A DNA stretch of 64,000 nt from JANXLS01 sp037129555 (GTDB lineage: Bacteria; Planctomycetota; SZUA-567; H5-PLA8), in contig JBAXUS010000001.1 in the NCBI GenBank assembly GCA_037129555.1, positions 1-64,000 of the forward strand, read 5' to 3'. Shown piece after piece: positions 1 to 8,072 of this stretch (positions are counted from its first letter, which is position 1; each line of letters begins with the position of its first letter). Position numbers and translations under genes: made by a program. The notes below the pieces were generated by a model. It searched no databases. It saw only the letters and a program-made list of their open reading frames with translations, and was not told where the DNA came from.

Positions 1-265
1 TGATATGGCTGAAACTCGGATGTGTTGTTAAATGCGATTCGTGAATGCGCCATTCTTTAACAAAAAATAACGCTGGAATTGGCCAGCCGTAATCGCCATC
101 TTTTTGTCGAATTGTATCGTTTGAATTCATAAATGGATAACTATACCTAACGGTATCATACCGATCACGCGTATTTGCCCATATAAGCCCTCCCGCGACA
201 AACATCAACACAATGGCCGTCGACAGATGGAATTGAAAGCGCTTGCGGGGCGGCGGAGTGGGCAT
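1..265 (-). CDS. Small two-TM 'HLSTAIV' family protein, 3' end cut by window edge
   Basis: Reading leftwards from the ATG at 265 the frame stays open to base 1, so the gene leaves the window. The N-terminus is Pro-rich and basic and runs into FQFHLSTAIVLMFVAG and GLIWAN, a membrane segment. It closely matches the protein at 3425-3862 (FQIHLSTAIVMMFVAG) and the disrupted copy at 3032-3421. The upstream bases (aaggttaaacc before ATG) resemble those before the copy at 3032 (gaggttaaaac). Function is unknown to me. I infer a small membrane protein present here in several copies. The start is supported by the paralogues. Confidence 0.7.
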   Translation of the reverse strand, partial: MPTPPPRKRFQFHLSTAIVLMFVAGGLIWANTRDRYDTVRYSYPFMNSNDTIRQKDGDYGWPIPALFFVKEWRIHESHLTTHPSFSHI

Positions 266-300
266 GGTTTAACCTTGATTCATCGCGGGATTCTGGGAGC

Positions 301-407
301 CACGGACCAGTACTCTGCTCCGTGCTGATGCGCGTTTGAAATTGGAATAAATTCAAACCTCACACAGATCGGTAGCGATACGGCAAGGAGCAGGGTACTG
401 CTCCTTG
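301..407. repeat. Two dispersed palindromes (GGAGCAGGGTAC type)
   Basis: At 301-324 and 384-407 lie near-perfect palindromes with GGAG...CTCC-type arms around a GTAC core. Closely related copies are at 4503-4524 and 4572-4595. They would form hairpins and look like a REP-type intergenic family. No other feature is seen in 266-435. Confidence 0.6.
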
Positions 408-435
408 GCATCCGTTCTTACTGTCACCCACCCTA

Positions 436-540
436 TTTTTCATCCATTGCCACTACACCGATCCGCGCTTGAACGAGCGGCAAACCCTTTCATTCAAGGA
501 GCGCTCCATGTCCTTCGATCCGATGATTCCGCAAGCCAAT
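436..540 (+). repeat. Duplicated leader plus start, copy 1
   Basis: About 105 bp containing a leader, a ribosome binding site (aaggagcg) and the first eleven codons of a small gene. It matches, in inverted orientation, the segment at 2904-3007. The similarity stops just after the codons for MSFD..IPQAN, so only the expression signal and the protein N-terminus are shared. Confidence 0.65.
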
Positions 541-615
541 CTCGCATTAATTATCTTTATCGCCACCTGGTTCCTCTGCGAACGACAGATTCGCCTTCGT
601 GCCGCGCAGAAGTGA
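508..615 (+). CDS. 35-residue small membrane peptide
   Basis: ATG at 508 follows aaggagcg at good spacing. The product starts MSFDPMIPQAN, continues with a hydrophobic stretch (LALIIFIATWFLC) and ends basic (RQIRLRAAQK). The first part equals the N-terminus of the minus-strand gene at 2748-2936. The second part resembles the C-terminal TM and basic end of the protein at 3089-3421 (IWILIAVWFVCEFLIPRRAARK). I infer a chimera made by joining a leader/start cassette to the tail of an HLSTAIV-family gene. Whether it is translated is unknown. Confidence 0.45.
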   Translation: MSFDPMIPQANLALIIFIATWFLCERQIRLRAAQK

Positions 616-1002
616 CGTTGAACTTATTTCGAGGTGTCCCGTACCTCTTCGGCGAATTGAGACGACCGATGAGGAGACCTCCATATTAGCACCCTGCTAA
701 GACTGGAAGGTGCGAATCGGACTTTCAGAAATAAACGAAAGATTGGCGTCCTTCCCCGCTGTTAAATAATCGAGGCTGAGGAATTGCTATAGAAGCGCAT
801 TGGCAATAGTCAGGCGATTTCTAAATTCTGAGAATGTCAGAATTCCTATAGTTGCCCCTTTTAGTCCATTCCATTCAACGGACATTTTTCGGGACATGCC
901 ACTGGTTAATATTGTACAGTCTGATCAGGGTGAGAGGGTGAATAATAAGCAGATTATATGTTATTCAGATGTTCGACTCTTCTTTGGAGCATATAGAACT
1001 CA
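616..1002. other. Non-coding gap before the sensor kinase
   Basis: No convincing gene. The stretch is AT-rich compared with its surroundings and probably contains the promoter of the kinase at 1003. I could not pick a promoter with confidence. Confidence 0.4.
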
Positions 1003-2715
1003 ATGAACGCTGATCAGAAACCAACGACTGAACCACTGCATGCCCGTGCGACTCAATCGTGCGTTGTTTTTGATACGCCGTTCGAAGCGGAGTTTGATGA
1101 TTTTATTCTGCTTGCAGGCCAATCATGCGCTTCACCGCTGGCTGGTCTTGCTTTAAGCGAAAACGGGCGGACGTGGTTCACAAGTAAACTCGGGACCGTC
1201 GCTTCGGGGATTGCGCTCGAAGACTCACTTCTCTATTCATGCTGTAATGAACAAGAGGTTTGCGAAATCCCGGACACCTGGTTTGACGCGCGCACGCGCA
1301 GTCATCCGCTGGTCATCGGCGAGCCGATGGTGCGATTTTGCGCGGGCGTTCAGTTGATTGCGACGGACGGACTGGCTCTGGGAATGCTTTACGTGATGGA
1401 TCGTGCGCCGCGTCGGCTCACCCCGGCACAGCGCGAATCGTTGGCGGCGTTGGGACGGCTATTGATCCGCCAATTGGACCTGCGCGCGACGGCGCAACGT
1501 GAAGGGGCTGCAGAGCAGAAATACCGCGCGATCTTCAACAATGTTGTGGAAGGTATTTTTCAAACAACGCCAGACGGCAATTACATCGTGGCGAACGCCG
1601 CTTTGGCCAGGATTTATGGCTATGCGTCGGTAGAGGAATTAGTTGGATCGGTCGGCGACATCCAGGTCCAGCTTTATGTGGAGCCCAACCGCCGCGATGA
1701 ATTCAAGCTGGCGTTGGAACTTTCCGACGAAGTATACGGTTTCGAATCGCGCATTTATCGCAAGGACCGCACCATCATCTGGATCTCTGAAAATGCGCGG
1801 GCTGTGCGCGATGCTGCCGGAAAGCTTTTGTATTACGAAGGGGCGACTGAGGATATCACCGCGCGAAAAAGCGCTGACGAATTGCACGCGCTTACCAATC
1901 AACAGTTCAAAGTTGCCAAGGAAGCCGCCGAAGCGGCTAACACCGCGAAGAGCACGTTCCTCGCCAACATGAGCCACGAACTGCGCACGCCGCTCAACGC
2001 TGTGATCGGGTACAGCGAAATGCTGGAAGAAATGGCGTCCGATGACGGGCATGTCGACTACATCACCGATCTGCGCAAGATTCGATCCGCCGGCAAGCAT
2101 CTGCTGGAACTGATCAGCGCGATTCTTGACTTGTCCAAAGTCGAGGCTGGCAAGATGGAGCTGTATATTGAATCGTTCTCAATCCCCAAACTACTGGATG
2201 ACGTGATCGCGCTGGTTGAACCGATGGTCGCCAAGAATAACAATGTGATCGCCGTGACCTGCGCGCCGGAATTGGACACCATGTCGGCCGACGCCACGAA
2301 AGTGCGTCAGACGCTTTTTAATCTGTTGAGCAACGCAGCCAAGTTCACAGATAAAGGTACGATCCGGCTGGAGGTGCGAGGGGATGTTGTCGACGACCAG
2401 AATTGGGTTGTCATGGAAGTGAGCGACTCGGGAATCGGCATCACGCCTGAACAGATCAAGAAACTGTTCCAGCCGTTTCAACAAGCGGACGAGTCCACCA
2501 CGCGCAAGTACGGCGGAACGGGGCTTGGCTTGACGATCAGCCAGCAATTTTGTCGGATGATGGGTGGTGAATTGAGCGTCCGGAGCATTGCCGGTTCAGG
2601 AACGACATTTACTGTGCGACTGCCTCGTGTACAACCGAAACCGGATCGCCCAAGCAGGCTGCTGCCCGCGCGTCGCAGCAATGTGCGGAGTGCCGCTGCT
2701 TTGCTCACGTGTTAA
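1003..2715 (+). CDS. GAF/PAS sensor histidine kinase, cytoplasmic, orphan
   Basis: A 570-residue kinase. A GAF-like region spans about residues 30-160 (GLALGMLYVMD, then LTPAQRESLAALGRLLIRQLDL). A PAS domain spans 172-285 (YRAIFNNVVEGIFQTTPDG, ending YEGATEDITARK). A HisKA dimerisation domain follows with the phospho-accepting His near residue 325 in FLANMSHELRTPLNAVIGY. The HATPase domain has N (NLLSNAAKFT), G1 (DSGIGI) and G2 (GGTGLGL) boxes. No TM segment is visible, so it should sense an internal signal. There is no receiver domain and no adjacent response regulator. The last ~25 residues are Arg-rich and unlike the family. Confidence 0.9.
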   Translation: MNADQKPTTEPLHARATQSCVVFDTPFEAEFDDFILLAGQSCASPLAGLALSENGRTWFTSKLGTVASGIALEDSLLYSCCNEQEVCEIPDTWFDARTRSHPLVIGEPMVRFCAGVQLIATDGLALGMLYVMDRAPRRLTPAQRESLAALGRLLIRQLDLRATAQREGAAEQKYRAIFNNVVEGIFQTTPDGNYIVANAALARIYGYASVEELVGSVGDIQVQLYVEPNRRDEFKLALELSDEVYGFESRIYRKDRTIIWISENARAVRDAAGKLLYYEGATEDITARKSADELHALTNQQFKVAKEAAEAANTAKSTFLANMSHELRTPLNAVIGYSEMLEEMASDDGHVDYITDLRKIRSAGKHLLELISAILDLSKVEAGKMELYIESFSIPKLLDDVIALVEPMVAKNNNVIAVTCAPELDTMSADATKVRQTLFNLLSNAAKFTDKGTIRLEVRGDVVDDQNWVVMEVSDSGIGITPEQIKKLFQPFQQADESTTRKYGGTGLGLTISQQFCRMMGGELSVRSIAGSGTTFTVRLPRVQPKPDRPSRLLPARRSNVRSAAALLTC

Positions 2716-2747
2716 TGGCCATCCGTCATGTGTCGGGACGTTATGCG

Positions 2748-2936
2748 TCACGCAATTGACACGAGCGACCACGCTACATCCGAATTGTCGCCGCCGGATA
2801 GCGTCGCGCGCCCCGCGAGCAGCATCTTTTGAGCCGGAATTACGTCGATGAGCGTCTTCAACGCATTGAAATTGTCGCGGATAGGCACCGCGTCCAGGTC
2901 GGCATTGGCTTGCGGAATCGTCGTATCGAAGGACAT
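2748..2936 (-). CDS. 62-residue MSFD small protein
   Basis: Starts at the ATG at 2936, preceded on the minus strand by aaggagcgccc. The product begins MSFDTTIPQANADLDAVPIRDNF and continues NALKTLIDVIPAQ. It shares its first eleven residues and ~90 bp of leader with the ORF at 508. The pattern of a short lead-in followed by IRDNFNALKTLID recalls the N-termini of tail-fibre-like or surface proteins, but the rest is too short to assign. It may be a truncated remnant. The leader identity with copy 1 is the main evidence that it was once expressed. Confidence 0.45.
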   Translation of the reverse strand: MSFDTTIPQANADLDAVPIRDNFNALKTLIDVIPAQKMLLAGRATLSGGDNSDVAWSLVSIA

Positions 2937-3007
2937 GGGGCGCTCCTTGAATGAAAGATCTGCCGCCCGTTCTATCGCGGATCGGTGTAGTGGCAATGGA
3001 TGAAAAA
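2904..3007 (-). repeat. Duplicated leader plus start, copy 2 (inverted)
   Basis: Inverted partner of 436-540. It holds the leader, ribosome binding site and first codons of the small gene ending at 2748. The two copies flank the sensor kinase in opposite orientations. Confidence 0.65.
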
Positions 3008-3031
3008 TGTGCGATGAATCGAGGTTAAAAC

Positions 3032-3421
3032 ATGACCTAGCCACCTCAGCCCCACGAGCGCTTACAAATCCATCTCTCGACGGCCATTGTGATGATGTTT
3101 GTCACGGGCGCGTTGATTTGGGCGAACCTTAATGAACGGATAGAGCACACAATCCAGCAATGCACTTTCGATGAAGGGGCGACTTTTCGAGATGTGTATT
3201 CTACGTGCAAGTACTTTGGCTGGCCGTATGAAGGACTAATGACTTTTCGGTGGGGACTAGATCCTCCAGAAAAGGTAGCTACTCCTCCCAACTCGGGCCA
3301 TTTTACATTTTTTTACACAAAAATAGCGGTAGACGTGATGATTTATATTTGGATTCTAATCGCGGTTTGGTTCGTCTGCGAATTCCTCATCCCCCGTCGC
3401 GCAGCGCGGAAGGGTGCGTGA
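3032..3421 (+). pseudogene. HLSTAIV-family protein with in-frame TAG at codon 3
   Basis: Aligning with the tandem neighbour at 3425 places the ancestral start at 3032 (ATG ACC TAG), where the neighbour reads ATG ACC GAG. The stop at 3038-3040 breaks the reading frame. The frame then continues through LQIHLSTAIVMMFVTGALIWANLN, a ~60-residue soluble loop and a second TM segment (IWILIAVWFVCEFL), ending RRAARKGA. Translation could restart at GTG 3089 or ATG 3092 and still give a 109-residue protein. That product would lose the N-terminal basic arm and begin inside TM1. Function unknown. Stop at 3421, three bases before the next gene. Confidence 0.6.
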
Positions 3422-3424
3422 GAC

Positions 3425-3862
3425 ATGACCGAGCCCTCGCCCCGCAAGTTTTTTAGATTTCAAATCCATCTATCGACGGCCATTGTGATGATGTTTGTCG
3501 CGGGCGCGTTAATTTGGATAAACTTTTCAACCGAAACGCAGTATTGTTTTTGTAGCAATGATCTAATTCGTTACAAAACAATAAATGAAATGAATGATGA
3601 GCTCCGAGTTAATAATGCACACCATATTTGGGAGTATTGTACCGCCAAACTGCAAATGCGAGGCTGGCCGGTCAAGTTCATTTCGCACGAAGAAGTCGGG
3701 GTTGTAAGTCGTGTACAAGGACAATGGGTTAAGGAAGGGGACGGAACGTTTTCGGATGAGACCGCAGCCAAGATAGTCGATGCGTGTGTTGCGTTGGTCA
3801 TCCTCTTCGTCTTATTTTACATTTGGGAACGGCTGATCCAAAGCCACGGGGCGCGGAAATGA
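3425..3862 (+). CDS. HLSTAIV-family two-TM protein, intact copy
   Basis: A 145-residue protein. It has a short basic N-terminus (PSPRKFFRFQ), TM1 (HLSTAIVMMFVAGALIWINF), a ~90-residue extracytoplasmic loop with four Cys (two in the motif YCFC), TM2 (ACVALVILFVLFYIW) and a basic tail. It starts three bases after the disrupted copy. The loop shares little with the other copies, whereas TM1 is nearly identical. This suggests an anchored module with a variable exposed loop. Function unknown. Confidence 0.65.
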   Translation: MTEPSPRKFFRFQIHLSTAIVMMFVAGALIWINFSTETQYCFCSNDLIRYKTINEMNDELRVNNAHHIWEYCTAKLQMRGWPVKFISHEEVGVVSRVQGQWVKEGDGTFSDETAAKIVDACVALVILFVLFYIWERLIQSHGARK

Positions 3863-4104
3863 GCGCCGCTTCGGGTGTTTTGTGCACTGCTTCGACTGTT
3901 TTTCGCTCCACTTCGACTGTTTTGAGCGCCGCTTCGTGTGTTTTGAACTTCACTTCGACTGTTTTGAGCTCCGCTTCGGGTGTTTTTCGCGCCGCTTCGT
4001 GTGTTTTGAGCGTCGCTTCGACTGTTTTGCGCGCCGCTTCGACTGTTTTTCGATCCACTTCAACTGTTTTGCGCTTCACTTCAGTCGAAGCGCGCGGCGT
4101 TTCA
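3863..4104. repeat. 21-bp imperfect tandem repeat, ~11 units
   Basis: Units of about 21 bp, consensus gcttcgactgttttgcgcgcc with variation at the gact/gtgt and last four positions. The period is a multiple of three. Read on the minus strand (ATG at 4142, open to 3798) it encodes ten 7-residue units of the type KTVEAAR, a regular charged heptad. Read on the plus strand (ATG at 3859, overlapping the preceding stop as ATGA, to 4158) it encodes a Ser/Val/Ala-rich product (STVLRAA units). The heptad reading looks more protein-like, but no clear ribosome binding site precedes 4142. Coding strand unresolved. Confidence 0.6.
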
Positions 4105-4206
4105 CATGTTTTGGGGCGCGTTTGCTCATATTTCGGCTGCATTTATGTTGATTTTTGAAAAAAGTGGCTTTAAATCGGCTGCACCTGTGAGGAAACCGAT
4201 CCGGCG

Positions 4207-4401
4207 ATGCGTAAATGGGGCCAAGGCACATGGAATGACGGCGGCGTCTGGAATGGGGCCTCACCCAACCCACCCGTAAGGAGAGCCATGAAGATTATTA
4301 AGGTGCCCGGTGCGATGATGAATCCCGGCGATTTGAACACGGCAGCCGCGAATCTCTTGACCAAGCTCGCCGATAACGCCAAAGTAAAACTTGTAGAATG
4401 A
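4207..4401 (+). CDS. 64-residue WGQGTWNDG small protein, possibly truncated
   Basis: ATG at 4207, with a GA-rich stretch (gaggaaa) upstream. The product starts MRKWGQGTWNDGGVWNGASP and then changes to a helical section (MMNPGDLNTAAANLLTKLADNAKVKLVE). Short proteins opening with a WGxGxWNDGxxW motif are, to my memory, seen next to phage-tail or surface-repeat genes, but I cannot name a family. The final codons coincide with the edge of an IS110-like fragment, so the C-terminus may be artificial. Confidence 0.4.
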   Translation: MRKWGQGTWNDGGVWNGASPNPPVRRAMKIIKVPGAMMNPGDLNTAAANLLTKLADNAKVKLVE

Positions 4402-4483
4402 GCATCCAGACCTAAACTCTTCATTGTGGGCTCCTTTTGTTGGAGTAAGGCTCTTGAAATCTTAGCCACACTAACGTCTGGAT
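4388..4483 (-). mobile_element. Possible IS110-type transposase 5' remnant
   Basis: On the minus strand a good ribosome binding site (aaaaggagccc) precedes ATG at 4424. It encodes MKSLGLDAHSTSFTLA, which resembles the opening of IS110-type transposases (first catalytic Asp within GLDxH). After about 16 residues the likeness ends, where the frame runs into the reverse complement of the preceding small gene. A 10-bp inverted repeat (gcatccagac) lies at 4402-4411 and ~4474-4483. The match is short, so this is tentative. Confidence 0.25.
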
Positions 4484-4502
4484 GCCGGTTTTTCACATTG
4501 CC

Positions 4503-4595
4503 AAGGAGCAGTACCCTGCTCCTTTAAGTGATCTTTGAGCCGAAGTACTTTCAAAATCGTATACGCACTAGCACGGAGCAGGGTACAGCTCCGTG
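4503..4595. repeat. Two more GGAGCAGGGTAC-type palindromes
   Basis: Copies at 4503-4524 and 4572-4595, each a 22-24 bp palindrome, related to 301-324 and 384-407. They sit at the 3' side of the kinase gene and could act as transcript-end hairpins. Confidence 0.6.
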
Positions 4596-4618
4596 GCACC
4601 CGGCCCGGTCATGTGTTC

Positions 4619-5641
4619 CTACGCTTTCGAAAACAGTCTCCCGAAGAATCCCTTAGCCTTTGCGGGCGCTTCGGTCTCCTTCGTAACGATGGTCGGGAGT
4701 TCGCCGCGCTGGCATTGTTCGATCATGTGCTTTAATTCTGCGGCAGTCTGCGGACGCTGAGCCGGGTCTTTTTCCATCATGCGTTGAATCAATGCGCTGA
4801 CACACGGCGAGACTGACGGCTCGACCGTTTCGGGTGGCGTGAGCGGCGTTTTCAAATGTGCGGTCATGATCATCACGTCGTTGATGCCGGGAAACGGAAC
4901 GCTGCCGGTTGCGAGATGATAGAGCGTCGCGCCGAGGCCATAGATGTCGGCTCGGATGTCCACTTCCATATCGCCTTTGGCTTGTTCGGGCGAGATGTAG
5001 AACGGCGTTCCGATGGCGCTACCAGCCATGGTGACGCGCTGGTCGCCAGCACCGGCGGAGGAGAGGCCCAAGTCGGTCAAGCGGTAGACGCCCGCTGATG
5101 TGACCATGATGTTCGAGGGTTTCATGTCGCGGTGGACGATGCCCTGCTTCTCGATTTCTTCGAGTGCCAGCGCCATTTCAAACGCGACGCGCAGAATCTT
5201 TTCTTCGCCGAAGAGTCCGTCAGAGGCAAGCAACTTTTCCAAGTCCGGGCCGTCCACGTACTGCATCGCGATGTAGTGATATTTCTCGACGTTTCCGAAA
5301 TCGACGGCGGAGACGATGTGCGGATGCGAGAAGCGTTGCGTCGCGCGGGCTTCGCGTTTGAAGCGCTCGTACATCTCCGGATCGTTGACCAATTCAGGCA
5401 GCAGAATCTTCAGCGCCACTTGCTCGCCGGTGCTTATTTTAACGGCGAGATACACTGAACCCATGCCGCCGCGTCCGAGCTTCTGGACGATATTGAAATC
5501 GCCAATCGGCTTGTACTTCTTCGCGCCGGGAATAGGCGTGGAATTCGGAAGCGATGCGGGGCGGTCAACCTGATCCGAATCAGACGCACCGGGGCCGGAA
5601 GATGGAGAAGGAGAGTTTGTAGTGGACACGGCTGCGGTCAT
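4619..5641 (-). CDS. Cytoplasmic Ser/Thr protein kinase (340 aa)
   Basis: A compact Hanks-type kinase. A Ser/Pro-rich leader of ~45 residues precedes the catalytic domain: glycine loop GRGGMGSVYLA, Lys78 in VALKI, HRDMKPSN with catalytic Asp172, and DLG (not DFG) at 190. The activation segment ends GTPFYISPEQ. A short tail ends FFGRLFSKA. No TM segment, so it is probably soluble. ATG 5641 was chosen because the frame upstream (to GTG 5722) is low-complexity and adds nothing kinase-like, but the ribosome site at 5641 is weak and ATG 5677 is possible. Substrate unknown. Confidence 0.88.
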   Translation of the reverse strand: MTAAVSTTNSPSPSSGPGASDSDQVDRPASLPNSTPIPGAKKYKPIGDFNIVQKLGRGGMGSVYLAVKISTGEQVALKILLPELVNDPEMYERFKREARATQRFSHPHIVSAVDFGNVEKYHYIAMQYVDGPDLEKLLASDGLFGEEKILRVAFEMALALEEIEKQGIVHRDMKPSNIMVTSAGVYRLTDLGLSSAGAGDQRVTMAGSAIGTPFYISPEQAKGDMEVDIRADIYGLGATLYHLATGSVPFPGINDVMIMTAHLKTPLTPPETVEPSVSPCVSALIQRMMEKDPAQRPQTAAELKHMIEQCQRGELPTIVTKETEAPAKAKGFFGRLFSKA

Positions 5642-5827
5642 TCCTGTCAGAGTGAAGGCGTCGCCCCTATTCCGCATCGCTGGGATGACGGAATAGACAT
5701 CGTAAAAATCGTTGAGACACAACTATACTCTGTCCCTTTGCGCGTGTCACCTTCATCCGTAAAACCGGACACGTAATAAGCCGTTGCTGTTTTCGCGAAA
5801 ATTCGCAGTAAAAAAAGCCGTTCGCCG

Positions 5828-7009
5828 TTACAGCGCACTCAACGGATTCTCTTTTGTCTGCAACGGGAATGCCACGCGCTGGCCATTCAAGCGGTGCGAT
5901 TCGAAGACGGCGGTGATCATGCCGATGGCGGTTCGGCCATCAGCAGCACTGCACAACGGCTGGCGATTTTCTGTGATCGCAGCCATCAAATCCAGCGCGC
6001 CTGCGATATGTCCCATGACATGCTTCGCGGTGCCGGGTTGAGGCTCCGGCTTACCGATTCCAACGGACGAAACCGGTTGCCACGCGCGCGGCGGTTGAGT
6101 CGGCTTGAACGGACTGCCTTCGAGAATCTGAGCCAACGGTTCAAGATCAATGCGCAGATCGATGACGCCTTTTGTGCCGATCAACTGCAACCCAAATCCA
6201 GCGTCTTTAGTCCCGGCGTTTTGCTTCGAATCAAAGAATAATGGAATGCCGCTCTCCATATCGAAGCGCGCATGAATTTCATTTCCCGCCATCGGCCCGA
6301 TGCCTTCGGGGCCTTCTTTGACATCCGCTTTCGTGACCGGTTTTCCCGCTTGCAATACGGTCGCCGAACACGTTAAAGGTTTGCCTGCGAAATAGGCCGC
6401 GAGATTAAACAGATGTGCTCCGAGCACCCACATGTCTTCCGCACCGCCGCGATGATCTTCTTTTCCGCGCGCCCGGATCTCCAATAGTTGTCCTATCGCG
6501 CTCTCTTTGACGAGCGTCGAAATCGTCGGTAAGACGGGATGATAGCGATTGCGATGAGCCAGCGCGAGTTTGACGGAATGCTTCTCGCATGCAGCGATAA
6601 TCTCGTCGGCCTCACCGAGTGTCCGGCAGAACGGCTTTTCCATATAAATGCCGCGCGCATCCGCTTGACACGCAGCGATGATGGCGTTGCGATGCTGATC
6701 AAGGTGACGCATGCCGATGGCGACGAGATCGGGCTTGACCTCTGTGAGCATTTTCTTGTAATCCTCAAAACCGCGTTCGACTTTCAGCCGCTTCTGCGCC
6801 GCCGCCAAGCCTTTCGCATCCGCATCCGCGACAGCGACGATTTCGGTTCCCGGAACAGAGGCCCACATGGTATCGACGCCATGTCCGTAATCGCCACGGC
6901 CCGTGTGTCCGATCACGGCGACACGTAGTTTCTTCACGGGTTCATCGGCACGAAGTTGGAACGCCAGCGTGGCAGCCAAAGCAGAAGCAGTAAAATCGCG
7001 GCGGGTCAT
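5828..7009 (-). CDS. Gfo/Idh/MocA-type oxidoreductase, Tat-like leader
   Basis: 393 residues. The N-terminus MTRRDFTASALAATLAFQLRADE looks like a twin-Arg leader, suggesting export. A Rossmann NAD(P) fold follows (VAVIGHTGRGDYGHG, then EIVAVADAD), with the family EKP motif (YMEKPFC) and a C-terminal alpha/beta domain. Such exported oxidoreductases are numerous in Planctomycetota and act on sugars or related polyols; the substrate cannot be told. An AGGA ribosome site precedes ATG 7009. Confidence 0.85.
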   Translation of the reverse strand: MTRRDFTASALAATLAFQLRADEPVKKLRVAVIGHTGRGDYGHGVDTMWASVPGTEIVAVADADAKGLAAAQKRLKVERGFEDYKKMLTEVKPDLVAIGMRHLDQHRNAIIAACQADARGIYMEKPFCRTLGEADEIIAACEKHSVKLALAHRNRYHPVLPTISTLVKESAIGQLLEIRARGKEDHRGGAEDMWVLGAHLFNLAAYFAGKPLTCSATVLQAGKPVTKADVKEGPEGIGPMAGNEIHARFDMESGIPLFFDSKQNAGTKDAGFGLQLIGTKGVIDLRIDLEPLAQILEGSPFKPTQPPRAWQPVSSVGIGKPEPQPGTAKHVMGHIAGALDLMAAITENRQPLCSAADGRTAIGMITAVFESHRLNGQRVAFPLQTKENPLSAL

Positions 7010-7194
7010 AAGAAATTATCCTGAAGTGTGAAGTGTTCTATACCCCGATGCGAGCACTTTGAATGGCTGGAATTTCAGGAGTCATGGCAACGCGAAGAGA
7101 GGGATCGACTGTTTGATCCAGTTCTTGAAGTTGTCCACTTGGCGGATTCAAATCCTCTGCTATTCTACGCGCACATTGGAGCAATAAGCAACGC

Positions 7195-7986
7195 ATGGGG
7201 TTAGTGACACGATTTTTGGGGTTCGTTGGCCGCGCTGGATTTATGTGGGCGGACGAACTGGGGCAGATGGGGCGGTTGATGCTCCGTACGCTGTTGGCGT
7301 TCCCACGCCTGCGCGTCGAACCGCTCTCCCAACAAATGGTGCGCTTCGGTGTTCGCGCGGTTCCGATCATTTGCATGGTCAATCTGTTCGTCGGCATGAT
7401 CGTCGCCGTCGCCATGTCCACGACGCTCCTTAAATACAACGCGTTGAATGAAACGGCCTCGATTGTGGCCATCGGCGTGACCAAAGAACTCGGGCCGCTG
7501 ATGACCGGTTTGATCATGTCGGGATTTGCCGGCGCTGCGATTGCGGCTGAAATTGCGTCGATGAATGTCAACGAAGAAATCCTGGCGCTCGAAGCGGGCG
7601 CGTTACCTCCCATCCGTTTTCTGGTTCTTCCTCGTGTGCTCGGGGTCATGTCAACAATGATGTGCCTGACGCTCATCGCCGATGTCATGGGCATGTTCGG
7701 CGGCTATGTTGTAGGGACAAATTTACTAAACATTGCGTCGCAGAAGTACATCGAGATTAATAATTCAGCTGTGGATTGGCAGGACATTCCGCGAGGGATG
7801 GTCAAGGCCGCTGCATTCGGAGCGATCATCACCATCGTCGCATGCCGACAGGGCTTGAACGCGAACGGCGGTGCGTTGGGTGTCGGTCGTGCGACGACGA
7901 CAGCGGTCGTGCGCTCCATCGTCTGCATCATCGCGGCGAACTTGTGTTTTTCGATTTTGTTCTACTACACGCTCGCTGGTAAATAA
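7195..7986 (+). CDS. mlaE: MlaE-type permease of an MCE lipid transporter
   Basis: 263 residues with five or six hydrophobic helices. Family signatures include the amphipathic N-terminal helix, VPIICMVNLFVGMIVA, TKELGPLMTGLIMSGFAGAAIAAEI and the NVNEEILALE coupling region. MlaE forms the membrane core of the transporter that moves phospholipids between inner and outer membrane with the ATPase and MCE proteins. It is first in a co-directional operon running to 14331. The family symbol is used by homology; the direction of transport is unknown. Confidence 0.88.
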   Translation: MGLVTRFLGFVGRAGFMWADELGQMGRLMLRTLLAFPRLRVEPLSQQMVRFGVRAVPIICMVNLFVGMIVAVAMSTTLLKYNALNETASIVAIGVTKELGPLMTGLIMSGFAGAAIAAEIASMNVNEEILALEAGALPPIRFLVLPRVLGVMSTMMCLTLIADVMGMFGGYVVGTNLLNIASQKYIEINNSAVDWQDIPRGMVKAAAFGAIITIVACRQGLNANGGALGVGRATTTAVVRSIVCIIAANLCFSILFYYTLAGK

Positions 7987-8072
7987 GCGGTAGCGCGAAC
8001 ACGAACGACTTTGCGGGGAAACGGGACATCGTTGCGGTTGTCCATTTTTATAACGAGAAAGAGAGAGGCCAC

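Noticed and set aside
165..356. 63-residue minus-strand frame
   Set aside because: Overlaps the start of the clear HLSTAIV gene (1-265) in another frame and covers a palindrome.
800..1006. 68-residue open frame ending in ATGA overlap with the sensor kinase
   Set aside because: Starts with TTG, has no ribosome site and an unconvincing composition; more likely a leader frame.
3863..4104. CRISPR array
   Set aside because: Units are contiguous 21-mers without unique spacers, and no cas genes are near.
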